From: Agrostemma githago
Taxonomy: Eukaryota; Streptophyta; Magnoliopsida; Caryophyllales; Caryophyllaceae
Length of the DNA stretch: 64,000 bases
Assembly: GCA_958450325.1 (NCBI GenBank)
Contig: OY288241.1
Location: forward strand, 41,168,278-41,232,277
Direction: 5' to 3'
Of the stretch, positions 12,522 to 23,886 are shown one piece after another. Numbering within the stretch: the first letter of the stretch is position 1; each line of letters starts with the position of its first letter. The notes under the pieces are model-generated. The model saw nothing but the letters and a program-made list of their open reading frames with translations. It had not been told where the DNA came from and searched no databases. Made by a program: the position numbers and the translations under genes.

Positions 12522-12984
12522 TAAGGGTTACACTTTCAACATCAGAACTTTAGTTTAGACTTCTTATTGTTAGCATCAGATTACTGAAGTTTGTAGTGAT
12601 ACTTTTAGTTATTCAATCCTTCAGTTCTACGTAATTGGTATTACTCCTTTTTCCCCTATTTTCATGTTGATTTCTATTATGTTTAATTCTTTTATTGCTT
12701 TAACCATTAATATGAGTAGCTAATTTATTTTTCTAGGGTTGAAGGGGATCTATGTTATTGAATTGAAGATGTTGGTTTAATTAATTGTTTGATTGATCAT
12801 TCATATGTTATTGCCTTACTACTTGTTTTGTATCATTGTTTGATTAGTTTGAGACGTTGAATTAGTTGAATGTTTAGGAACCCGAAACTAAGATCGAAAA
12901 CCTGGTAAAGGTAGACTTACAAGTAAGTGGGTAGATTAATCTGGTAAGTTGCGAGAGCCCGTCAGAATCTATCCTAAGGTTGAC

Positions 12985-14506
12985 CGATAAGTGTGTTTTG
13001 TATTGTTTATTTCTTGTGTTTGGTCCCGTTTTCTCTTGTGGAATCGCTCTTTAGAGCGGTTTCGAGGCTACTTACGCTTCTTCTAGCTTGTTTTAGGTTC
13101 CTAAGGCCTATCTTAGAGAAATGGAACGATTCCGACTCGTTTCCGATGCATATGGAGCCAATAAAGAGAAGCAACGATGATTCGGTGACTTAGACTCGAT
13201 CCCGAGTCCCATGGAGCCCACTTGATGATATCCCGAGCATCGAGCACCGATAAGAAGCCTAGGAAGATCAAATAAGGACCCATCACGATCGGAAAGGACC
13301 CATCGCGGCCAGGATGAGAAGACGAGAAGAGACGGCTCGCTGTAGAGCCTTCCCGGCCCGAAGCATCACCTTCCCGACCGAGATGGGCCCTTCCCGACCG
13401 GGATCACCACCTTCCCAGCCGGGAAGGACCCAGATCACACCCGTCTTCATTTTCTCGCCTCCCTTACTTATGGAACCCTATATATACCCCCTCTTGTATT
13501 GTTTTAAGGGAGCCACGAAACCCTAGACTACTTTAGGTTTGATTAGCTTAGATTAAGTGTAGATTTGCTTAATCCTTCCTTAATTACTCTTCCATTAAAC
13601 CTTAATCTAGTTAGTTACTCTTGTATTATATGAATTCTTGGAGATTCTATCAAGATTGACAACCTTGGTGGATGTATTTGGGTTTTCTTTTATGCAAGTG
13701 TTCATCGTTTCATCTCCTTTCTAGTTGGGTATAATCCTTCTTCTCTCTTTCCTCTTAATCTTTCATAGTTAGTAAAGTTTCCATCTTTATCCATTGTTTA
13801 TTGTTGTTTCTAGTTTAGATTCCATTATGAATGTTTTCATTGTTTTGTTGGTTTCTTTGGTTTATGTTCTTGTATTCCTAATGATGTGTGAGTAGTTTTC
13901 CCCTAGGGTTAGTAGGGGAATTGGGTGTGATTAGGGATGATTAGGGTGAGATGGGTGATGTTAGTTATTGTTTTTGTTGTTTCCTAATGCCTTGCAATCT
14001 ACATGTTTGATGAAATGCTTGTGAGACTTGAGATGATCATTCCTTGTTTTTCTTGCTTCTTCTCTTGCATGTTCTTGTTTGGTGTTGGGTTTGGTTCCTC
14101 CACTAGTAGCGAGAGCGTGGTGAGGAGGCCCCTAGGCCGTTTAAGTAGCGAGAGCCCGAACGTAACCTAGGCTACGAAAACATGCTAGCACCCTCGTTTT
14201 CCCCTTTTGGTCTCCTTGGCATACATGAACCCGACCTAGCCCTAGTTTCCCTCTTATTGATTTACCTCGCTTTCATTTATCATTAGTCGTTTGCTTTGCC
14301 TTTTTAATTCGTGTTATAGACCTTAGTTTAGACATTAGTCAATCTTAGCCATTACCCCAGTTTGTCTTGAACCTAGTCTTAGACCATAGCACCCTCTTGT
14401 TTTGAACTCCCGTCCCTGAGGATCGACTCGACTTACCCTAGCTACCTAGCTTAGGTTCGTTGATATTATTTTGATCGGTAGAATAGACGACAAACACCTT
14501 CCGTCA
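12985..14506 (+). mobile_element. Solo LTR B (Athila type)
   Basis: A complete LTR starting CGATAAGTGTG (first T mutated to C) and ending CCTTCCGTCA. It is flanked by perfect 5-bp target copies TTGAC at 12980-12984 and 14507-14511. There is no internal region, so the two LTRs of an older element recombined. It lies in the 5' LTR of element C. Confidence 0.9.
13284..13490 (+). promoter_or_regulatory. LTR B promoter: phased palindromes plus TATA box
   Basis: Palindrome-like units on CCCGACCGGG begin at 13284, 13304, 13352, 13373, 13393 and 13414, again 20-21 bp apart within each cluster. TATA box CTATATATACCCC is at 13478-13490. Several arms have decayed, as expected for an old solo LTR. Confidence 0.6.
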
Positions 14507-14842
14507 TTGACATAAGATCCGAAAGGCCGTGTCTTTGTCCTAAATAACTATGATTGATTGATTGAATGAGAGATTAGCTTGACCCAATTTAATTAGATAG
14601 TGAACCGGAAAACCCTAGTTCTCGTTAATATTATTAGAACACCTTTACTTTACATTATTGCATTAGTTTAGAAAACAAACACAAACAAACCGGAATTAGA
14701 ATAGTTTATAAACGACTTATTGATAATTAGCAATAATCGTCTGTCTCTCTGTGTATTCGACCCTTACTTACTACTAGCTACCTGTTAGTTGTTTGTTAAG
14801 ATTATTTTGATATAGGTGATACGACTTTCGCCTTATCAAATT

Positions 14843-14858
14843 TGGCGTCGTTGCCGGG
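14843..14858 (+). other. Element C primer binding site, Asp tRNA type
   Basis: TGGCGTCGTTGCCGGG follows the LTR end by a few bases. It differs by one base from the TGGCGCCGTTGCCGGG seen reversed in E1 and F. This site is characteristic of the Athila lineage of Ty3 elements. Confidence 0.85.
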
Positions 14859-16366
14859 AAGACGGTTTTGTTTTATTGCTTTTTATTTGTTTTAGATTCT
14901 AGATTATTTCTCCTCATCTCAGGGAATTCTCAATTTCCTTGAGATAGTTTCTTACTCCTTTATTTCAGTTTCTTGCTTATGCCCAGGTGCTCCCGTTCAT
15001 AATTATATCCGTTTGATCCTGAACCAGAGAAGACCTACCGTAAGCGACGAAACGTTTTCATGGAGATCGCAGAAACGTCAGATCTTTCAGTTTTGGAAGA
15101 TCCATACCAGGAATTCATCGCGGAATCTCAGTCCTTAGAAGAGGACACTCCCTCTTCCGATACTTCACCACCACTTCGTCTACTATCGCCCCCGCTAGTC
15201 AAGATGCCTAAGCTTGCTAGCCACTTCGAGCAGAACTGACTGCCCTTCCCAAGTTGGTTAAACGTCCAACCGCGACAAATGACGTCTTTGAGATCCATCC
15301 CACTTTCATTACCTTAGTCGAGAAAAATCAATTTGGAGGTCACGCCAAGGAGGACCCCGCTAAACACATGAGAATTTCTACTGACTATTGCTCTACTATT
15401 CCACTTTCTGCAGGAGTCACTCAGGAGCAAGTCATGGAGATGCTTTTCATGTTTTCTCTACGTGATGCGGCTAGAGAATGGATCACCGATCTCGACAAGG
15501 TCACAACTGGAATCAATCATTGGAATTCTCTTGCATTGGCCTTCTACAAACATTATTATCCACCCCAGAAGACGAATATGCTACGAAGCCAAATTACAAT
15601 AAGTTCGTCAAACACCTCATGAGAATATTTATGAGGCATGGGAAAGATTCAATAAGTTAGTCAAAGAATGCCCTCACCACGGGTTTGAAGAATTGTTCCT
15701 CCGCAATCAGTTCTATAATGGCTTATACGATGATTGTCGTAACACACTTGATTCAGCTTGTAACAGGAGGTTCCAGTCTAATGTTGATGATGATAAGGCG
15801 TGGAAAACAATTGAGGATATGGCATATCATCATGCACGATGGGAAAATCCATGCGGAAATACCCAAGGTGATAGTAACGAGACTGATTCTGCGATCGCTA
15901 GTCAATTAGCTGTTTTGACTAGCGATTCGATTCCTATGAAGCATCTCACTCCAACAAATGAATGCATCGAGTGCATTCTATGACCCAAGAAATAGTATGC
16001 GACGACTGTGGCGTACCGGAACATCATGCTCACGAATGCACGGGAACGCAAGAACAAGTTAATGCTTATCAGTCATTCCAACGGAATCAGAACTTGCCAT
16101 ACATGAATCAACCTGGCTATAATCATGCTCTATTATCTTATGCAAGTTAGAATGTGTTAAATCCTACAACACCCCCACCTCGCAATCCCCCATATGCGCC
16201 TCCTCACGGTCGAATGCAAGGCAATCAGCAGAATTCTCAAAGGCCTCAAGGAAAAAATATAATTCAGAACAATCATCAGCAGTTTCTACCACTTCCTTCC
16301 TTGGAGGCCCAATCTCATCAACAATCCGTTGAAATATCTGAACTGAGGAACATGATGATGAACATG

Positions 16367-18550
16367 TGTAGACACCCAGATTTGGACTTGGTGGCTGCAG
16401 GAGTGCCCGACAAACACCCGATGACGATCGGACTGCAACGCGACGCGAGATTACGATGTTTTAGATAGTTTTTCTATAGAACAGATCAAATAATTACTCG
16501 GAAAATTAATTTGACATCAAGGCAGCCTTAGTCATGTCATTACGGTCGCGTCGACACTAATTACAGTCAATTCCGACACCGGGACTCCAAATCGGTCCCG
16601 AAATACGCAAAGTCAAAGCCGTGTCAACGCGTCGTGCCAAGTAAACCTAGGGACTCGCACCCGAAGCCCACCCGGCACTTGACGCGTTAGGGTCACGGGG
16701 AAGCTTAATCCCCAAGATAACGCAAGATACGCATATTCTCCTTTTTGGAAAGTTTTGAAATCAGATTTTCAAAGCTTCAATCGCTTGAGCTCAGACGCTT
16801 GAGAACGAACTGCGTCACACTGGGCTCTTGAGTTCTGAGTCGCCTCACACCAAGCGTTCGATCAGCCGATTTGAACCTTTCAAACAACTATAAATAAACC
16901 CCCCCTCACTTTATTCATTTGACACACAACTTCTCATTCTCTTCTCTCTTTACTCATTACGAGTTTCATATCTTGGGCTCGCACTCCGACACATAAAGCC
17001 AATGATCCACTCGATCGTAGTCCCGATAAGCGAAATCGACGCTACTCCTTACCTTCAAGCACTCCACTTGATCCCGAGGTGCCAGTGTTCGACTAGCTAC
17101 TCCGAGTCTATTAACGGAGTTCTGCCGGATTAGCCGCAGAATCAGCAAATAGTAACAGAACTCTGCCGGATTAGCCGCAGAACAAGAAAACACTAACGGA
17201 ACTCCGCCGAAATCACAAGGCAAGCTAGGAGGATCTGTCCTTTGAAGTCGAATCGTCACTAGGTTGTAATCTAAACAAAACTTTACATTTTTGTACTTTT
17301 ATAATGCACTAAGATAATGTCAAACGTGGACCTAGGTCCGTAACACATACTAAAACACGTAACGTCCCAACTTCAACCATAAACACTAAAATACCATAAA
17401 TAGACCTGAGTAGTTCCGAGATACGTTCTCAACTATCTATGCATCGCGTCCCGTTTAGCGTATAATCCGAGGGTGCAACTCCTCACTATGTGATTTACTT
17501 ACATTTCGAATTTACCGCTTTCGTATGATTTACCGCTTTTATGATCTTATAATCGCATGCTAAATCACCTAACACAGAATTCAAAACGTAAATAAGCTAA
17601 AACCGAACAAAGCGATGGTCAGGTTCCGTATTAGTCCCGATGCTCACCATACATGGTTTGATGCATCACTATTAATACCGAGCCGACGCATCTTAAGCAG
17701 AATACCAGGTAAGGTACACAAAGAGAGCGACTAATATCAGTATTATCACGTTAAAACTGATTTGCTAATACGTATAATATTAGTACCCTCTACTTTCCTA
17801 CGTGCCTCTTTTCATGGCCTACTTGTCAAGTGAAATTGCATGCAAAGAATGTAAACACAACTACTTTGACGACAAAGCTTACTTATCGTTAAACAACCGA
17901 CATAGCAAAGATATAGGGTTAAAACAACGGATGTTACAGTACTTCCGCCACAACAAGGTAACAAAGTTATCAGTCCACCGACTGATTAGTAGAGGCCGGT
18001 ATGTGTGGGCGGGATTGGGTGTTGATGTCTAGCGGACGTTGGCTTCCCAATACGTACCCTCACCCCTTACTCAGAATCGACAGTTTTCGGATGTCCAAAA
18101 CCATTGGCAATGAGAGTTATTCCAGACATGGAATGCTTAAGGGTACAAGTGTTTATCTTTAAGTCTCGTGCCACTCAGCTTTGAGCCGGCTAAGGATCAA
18201 AGTTGACTTCAACTGTTTCCGAGTCCCCATAATTGACTCGCTAGCGACTCCACAAATCGGCAACGTGTTTGGTTCACTAAAAAGATCGCCTTACCAAACA
18301 CATCGGCCTTTAAACATTTAAAACCACGACTCGATCGATCCCAACGGAAACACGAGTGCCCGCACCCGTCTAGTAAAAGTCCGGGTCGTCATCCGAATTG
18401 AGGTCCGAGACATCGCCCCGAACGCGAGATCGGACCGGCCCCCAACCGGGAGAGACGGGAAGGGGCCGCGTGGGTGGTTGCTGCGATGAAACCGAGTGGG
18501 TCCCGCGCGGGCACGCGTGGGGTGCTGGGCGGTGCGGACGGACGTCCATA
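16367..18550 (+). mobile_element. Solo LTR D1 (Tat-like family D)
   Basis: Begins TGTAGACACCCAGATTTGG and ends GACGTCCATA (family consensus ends in CA). Perfect target copies ACATG lie at 16362-16366 and 18551-18555. A reversed relative is solo LTR D3 (59954-62097), and a partial copy starts at 42781. A TATA box (ACTATAAATAAACC) lies near 16889. Unlike the Athila LTRs, no palindrome array precedes it. The GC-rich open frames near 18318-18600 belong to the LTR end and are not genes. Confidence 0.92.
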
Positions 18551-18800
18551 ACATGATGACTCAATTCCAGACAAGCCATAAGGTGCTCGAAAGGCAAGTC
18601 ACCCAGTTAGCTAATTCTCAAGCAACTCGTCAGCCAGAAACTTGCCGCCTCAGGGAAATCCACCTCAAGGTAATCGATCCCAAGGGAATGAACACATCAA
18701 TGCTATTACCTTAAGGAGTGGGACGGTCTATGATGGCCCAAAGATGCTGGAATCAGAAGATGAGGTCGTAAAGGGATCGGAAGCAATTGGCAACATGCAA

Positions 18801-18910
18801 ACCGGTCGGGACAATGTCAAACCGTCCGGTACAGATTCGAACCGGCCAGTACATGATCAAACCGTTCGGGATAAAGCCGAACCGACCGGTTCGGAGCCAA
18901 ACCGATCGGT
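18801..18910 (+). repeat. 20-bp periodic palindrome array in gag-protease linker
   Basis: Six units of the type ACCGGTCGGT begin at 18801, 18821, 18841, 18861, 18881 and 18901, exactly 20 bp apart, with spacers like ACAATGTCAA. Because 20 is not a multiple of three, the encoded peptide shifts frame through the array rather than repeating. The same unit and spacing form the promoter array of this element's LTR (9502-9611). Confidence 0.8.
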
Positions 18911-19223
18911 TCAGCCGTCGGAGCAGCCAAAGTCACCTACAACCCATCAAGTGAAGCTACCATTCCTAGGTCGTCAACGCAATAACAAGATCGACAGTCA
19001 ATTTAGTAAGTTCATGAACGTTGTAAAGAATCTTTAGGTAACCGTTCCATTTACTGAGTTAATTACAGAAGTGCCTACCTATGCTAAATTCATGAAAGAC
19101 ATACTTACTAGGAAGCATTCTTTTAATGAAGTTGAGACGATTGCTTTTACGGGGGAGTGCAGTGCACTCTGACGGTAGGGATTTGTCGTGGATCCCACCG
19201 ATCAAAGTTATAACCAACTAACC

Positions 19224-20773
19224 TGAAGGGAGGGATTTGCCGTGGATCCCGCCACCAAATAATAACCAACTATTCCTAGCAGGGTAGATAGGGCAAGTCG
19301 GGTCGATATCCTCAGGGACGGGGTGTCGGACTAAGGTGTGCTACGATTCTAGACTAGGTCCGAGACAGGCTAAACTAGGGTGATGGCTATAGACTATCCT
19401 AGGTCTAAAACACGAAAAAGAAAGACAAAACAAGCAACTAATGACTAATGGAAGCAAATAAATCAACAAGAAGGAAAACTAGGGCTAGGTCAGGTTGGAT
19501 GTCAAGGAGATAAAAAGAGGAAAAACGGGGTTACTAGCGTGCTTTCGTAGCCTAGGTTCCGATCGGACTCTCGCTACTTAAACGGCCTAGGGGTCATCCT
19601 CACCACGCTCTCGCTACTAATGAGGAACCAAACCAACCACCCAAACAAACACATACAAGAGAAGAGGCAAGAAAAACAAGAATTGATCGTCTCAAGTCTC
19701 ACCAGCATTTCATCGAGCATGTAGAGTGCAAGGCAATTAGTAATCAACAAAAACAACATCTAGTACCACCCATCTCACCCTAATCACACCCAATCCCCCT
19801 ACTAACCCTAGGGGATAACTACTCACACATATCTAAACTAAAACAAGCACAAACAAGAGAAACAAACATAAGAACAATCACACACATAATGGGTACTAAC
19901 AAAGATGAACAATGAACAATGAACAAAGAATGAAACTTTAATGATAAAACAAGATTAAGAGAAGGGAAAAGAGAGATTATACCAAACACTAGAAGATGAA
20001 AAGAAGAAATCTTGCATATATAGAAGAAAACCCAAATACATCAACCAAGGTTGTCAATCTTCGTGGAGATCTTCAAGAATTCCCAAAATACAAGAGTTAA
20101 ACTAGGATTAAGGATTAACTAAGGACTAATCTAAACTAATCTAACCTAATCTAACCTAAAGTAGTCTAGGGTTTAGTGGGTAATGTCTAACATAACATAA
20201 GATAGTGTAACAATACAAGAGGGGGGGTATTTATAAGGTTACAATGCAAAGGAGAAGAAAAGAAGTGACGCGGGGCTATAGGTGGCCAATCTCGGGCGAG
20301 AAGAGATGGTCTCGGTCGAGATGGGATCCATCTCGGTCGAGATGAGATGATATCGGTCGAGATCACTGGTCAGTGGCCTGTCTTCGCTTGTACTCTTCAT
20401 CCTGGTCGAGATGGCCCTCATCCCGACCGAGATAGGTCTTGTAAGCTTCAAATAAGATCTCAAGGGTCCCTACTTGCTCTTCATAGGCTTCTCATCGATT
20501 CTCGGTGCTCGGGATCGAGTCTAAGGGGCTCGGGAATGGGTCCCAAGGGCTAGGGATCGAGTCTAAGCTACCGAGTGATCGTTGCTTCTCTTCGTTGGCT
20601 CCAAATGTGTCGGAAACGAGTCGGAATCGTTCCACCTCTCCAAGATTAGTCTTAGGAACCTAAAAAAAAACTAGAAGAAGCATAAGTAGCCTCAAAACCG
20701 CTCCAAAGAGCGATTTCACAAGTGAAACCGGGACCAAAACACAAGGAATAAGCACTACAAAACACACTTATCA
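19224..20773 (-). mobile_element. E1 3' LTR
   Basis: Runs from TGAAGGGAGGG (element 3' end) to ..CTTATCA at 20773. The reversed polypurine tract, CCACCCCCACACTTAACCC, follows at once. It pairs with the LTR at 25466-27031. Confidence 0.9.
20227..20432 (-). promoter_or_regulatory. E1 3' LTR promoter: phased palindromes plus TATA box
   Basis: On the minus strand the units near CTCGGTCGAG come first (20291, 20311, 20332, 20352, and a pair at 20402-20431). Then comes a TATA box, CCTTATAAATAC, at 20227-20239. Arms here are CT..AG instead of the CC..GG of LTR A, but the core CGGTCG is the same. Confidence 0.62.
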
Positions 20774-23700
20774 CCACCCCCACACTTAACCCTTTATCGC
20801 CCTCGAGTATGCTCAAACTAACTACTAAACTAAAAGAAACTAGTCTACTAACCGAGCGGGTATTAGCGCACCCTACACCCTTTCAACTCACGCGAGAACA
20901 CTTAGAGGAAAAGTGCTCTCCGCAAGGCAAGTGAAGTCTTGCGACAAAACTGTTAATGCAACCGGACACCAAAACACACATACAAACATACAAACAAACA
21001 AACAATCGGTTGCATCCAAAAAGAAATAAATACCGCTTCCCTCTATAAAGCGGTGAAAGAAGCACCGGTTAAGGACTCAGGGCAAGTGACAACGTTCCCA
21101 AGCTAATAACACAAAACGGTATGGACAAAACCCTAATAGTATGACAACAAAGCAATAAAAACGTTGGTAACTTACCTAGGTTCCTCCTAACCTTCTAAGA
21201 ACATACCACGGGACGATAGGCGGGATGGAAAAAGGATGAACCACAGAGTTAGTCGACACTGTAGGTAAAGTGAAGCCCCGCCCCCTTTAGCGGTAAGCCA
21301 TGACGGTCGTCCCATGTTCAAAATAGCCTAACTAGTCCAAGTAAAAAGCTGGGTAAGGTTGCAAAGTGAGTGAAGACCGACTATTTACCGCTATCATCCT
21401 TCCTAGGGATTCGGTCCTTTGGTAGGCTCTTCAGGGTAATAGTCGGACAAAGACTTATTTTTGAGGGGTAAGAATTTTTGTGAAATGATTTTCTTTGGCA
21501 TTTTTCTTTTGTATTTTGCTTTTGAGTTGCTATGCCATTTCTTTTTCTTCTTTTTTATTTTGTTTTTTGATTTGTTGTGCCTTTTATTTTTCTTCTTTCA
21601 TTTCTTTCTTTCTTTTTCTTTCTTTTTTTTTCTCTTCTTGGCTTGCCTTTTGGATAAATTTTGTTTTGAAGGCATTTCTTGCAACCAAGTGAGAGCTTCA
21701 ACAATTTGCAACTTATTGTGGAAAATGTGTAGGAGGTAGGGGAAATGGGTGAGTCGGGGAGTGTCCTTCCCTCCAAACCATCAAAAAAAAGGGGAAACTT
21801 GGACTAATCAAAGAAATTTCGAATATGGTCACCTAAGGAACGGGACTCGGCAACCAAGGCCTTTTCACTCCGTGGGTAGTCATAATGGTCAAAATGCAAA
21901 TCCCGTAGTAAATCCCTAGTAGACTAGGTGGACTCAAGGTAAGAAACCAACGAAATCATTGATTTAAAGTCATTCTACTAGACTAAAGTCCAAGACTCGA
22001 TTCACATCAATAAAAAGGGAAAGTAAACATTTGCGCACTAGCCTCAAAACCGGGTTTTCAAAAACTTTTATTACACACTAGACACAACTAAACAAGACAA
22101 AAACAAAGACACAAGAAAAACGAAAGAAAAAGAGACAAACACAACAAAACAAAACAAAACACAAAAACAAGCAAACACACAAAATAAACAATCACCACCC
22201 CGAAATATCCAAAAAAGCCACCACATCAACCATGAACTCCAAAAAGATCCACCCGAGCACACACCATCACAAAACAACCTCCAAACTCCACAAAAAGGAA
22301 AAAGGAGAAAGAAATGAAGGGATATTACCGGATGTCCTGAGCTTTTCGAAACTTGTCGACGATCGCGCAACCTACAAGGAATTCGGGGGAGCAAAACACA
22401 CAACACAACAAATATACGGCACAAGGACACAAAAGAAAAAGACACAAAAAGAAAATCTTTTTGGTTTTTATGAAATTTGTCAAATTTTTAAGGATTTTAA
22501 AGATTGTTTTCGAAAAAAAACTACGAAAATTAAGCTAAACTAGACTAATATATCACTCCCCCACACTTAAACCGAGCAATGCCCTCATGCTCGATCGGTA
22601 GTGTGTGCGGAGACACTAAAAAGAAAAGAAAATGGAAAATAAAGCTAAAAAAAGAAAAATGAAAGTAAAGAAAGGGTAGAATGTGTCCGGCCGGGGTGTA
22701 ATCAAGTCACCAAGGGCCGAGACAAGAAAAGATATGGATTGGGGAAGAAATAAAAGGAAATGGGAGGGGAGGGCTAGGTGTAATCAAGTCACCTAGCCCG
22801 GATTCCGCCTAAATCCGATTAAATTGAACCAAAAGAAAATAAAAACAAGGAAAAAGTGAAAGAACTTGTTAGTTTGGATTTTTCAAATGACTCTCGATGT
22901 AATCAGATCATCGAGAATCGGGAGTAACAACCACCAAGGCCCCGAGGGCCATCATGACACCAAATACATAAAAGGAAAAGGGGACATACAAAGAAAGACT
23001 AGCAATAAAAGACGGAAAAGAAAGGAGATTCGCCTTACCAAACGGTTAGCAACTCAACCAACTCCATCGTCTCAATGATCATTATAGGCACATTTGCTTG
23101 TCTTCATCGAGATTCCTTCTCTTCATCAATGTAGTCTCAAGTATCGGGCTTGCATGGGTGTAATGAGGTTGGGATTTGAGGTTAAACTCGGTGTATAGTG
23201 ATGAGAAGATGAGATGAAGGTGTATAAATGAAGTGCAAAGGTGAAATGATAGATGCAAGGGTGAGTAGGGAGGTTGGGAGGGGGTATAAAGTGGTTGCAA
23301 GGGTATGAAGGTGTATAAATGAAGTGAAAGGGTGAGTAGGGTGAGGTGGGCTCAAATGATGAAGAAGAGGCAAAAAGGTCTGCTGGATACCATCCCGGTC
23401 GGGATGGAGCTCTTCTCGGTCGGGATGGTCCCTTCCCGATGGAGATGGAGCTCTTCTCGGTCGGGATCGCACGTCAGTAGCTCCTACTTCCATGCTCACT
23501 TCATCCCGGTCGTGATGACACCCATCTCGGCCGGGATGACACCTTTCCCGAGCCTTGAAGCCTTCTTTTAATCCTAGTTCCACCCACAAGACAATTACAA
23601 CTTTAGAATCCAAAATCCCGTTCCTAAAAGCTTACAAAAAGCTCAAAAACCCACTTCCTCCACCAAGCTTTGAAGCTTCTATCATCAATACCCCTCTCTA

Positions 23701-23886
23701 AACTCTTCATCTTCAATTCAAACCTATCAAGTAAGCTCAATAAACACATCAAAGATCCCTCCTTCACATCACTCAAGTAAATTCCGAATTACAAGAATTC
23801 CACAAAAACTAACAAATCCTAGAAACCAAACTATCCAACCAAACATATACAAACACAAACGCTCAAAAGGAAAATGAAAAAGATAT
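20774..23886 (-). mobile_element. E1 non-coding 3' interior
   Basis: About 3.1 kb without a credible gene. The part next to the LTR matches elements A and H. 22071-22445 and 21461-21776 are low-complexity A/C- or T-rich stretches with spurious open frames. At 22551-22573 lies an internal copy of the polypurine tract (see findings). At 23279-23540 lies an internal promoter-like module. Confidence 0.7.
23279..23540 (-). promoter_or_regulatory. E1 internal promoter-like module
   Basis: On the minus strand, palindromes near CCCGGTCGGG/CTCGGTCGGG (plus-strand starts 23394, 23415, 23456, 23505, 23526) are followed by a TTTTTGCCTCTTCTT block. Then comes a TATA box, CCACTTTATACCCCC, at 23279-23293. 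This repeats the order seen in the LTR promoters. The matching module in F is at 29530-29760. Downstream both elements conserve TTGCTAACCG followed by a GTAAGG/GTATGG donor-like site (about 23035-23060 here). Confidence 0.5.

Larger units (their letters stand above)
9435..14838 (+). mobile_element. Element C 5' LTR, split by a LINE and a solo LTR
   Basis: The 5' LTR of the outer Athila element C survives as three pieces: 9435-9757, 12522-12984 and 14512-14838. It ends CGCCTTATCA at 14838, directly followed by the Asp-type primer site. A TATA box (AGTATAAATACCCCC) at 9731-9745 sits just before the LINE insertion. The two interruptions can be removed cleanly using their target duplications. Its true 5' end is not visible, because element A is inserted in it and the start is displaced to the left, probably out of the window. 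Confidence 0.75.
14979..19169 (+). pseudogene. gag: Element C gag pseudogene, split by solo LTR D1
   Basis: Gag of an Athila-type Ty3 element, the particle-forming RNA-binding protein. The start ATG at 14979 is followed by a stop at codon 8, and another stop and frame change occur near 15238. The retrotransposon gag core lies at 15254-15983 in several frames (FGGHAKEDPAKHMRI, then LRDAAREWITDLD, then NQFYNGLYDD). A zinc-knuckle-like cluster (CDDCGVPEHHAHEC) lies near 16000. Solo LTR D1 interrupts it at 16367-18550. The gag-protease linker (NAITLRSGT) resumes at 18551 and is cut again at 19169 by solo LTR E0. It cannot be expressed as one protein. Confidence 0.85.

Noticed and set aside
18318..18600. 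GC-rich overlapping open frames on both strands (also 59900-60225)
   Set aside because: They lie in the 3' end of family D LTRs, present in D1 and D3, with no consistent protein.
18801..18910. Evenly spaced repeats as a CRISPR-like array
   Set aside because: Repeat and spacer are both about 10 bp and the spacers resemble each other; it lies in a plant retroelement gene.
21461..21776. Phe-rich plus-strand frame and Lys-rich minus-strand frame
   Set aside because: A T-rich simple stretch within the E1 interior.
22071..22445. Hydrophobic minus-strand frame as an envelope-like ORF of E1
   Set aside because: Generated by repetitive AAC/AAA-rich DNA; no signal-peptide-plus-domain layout and no counterpart in F.
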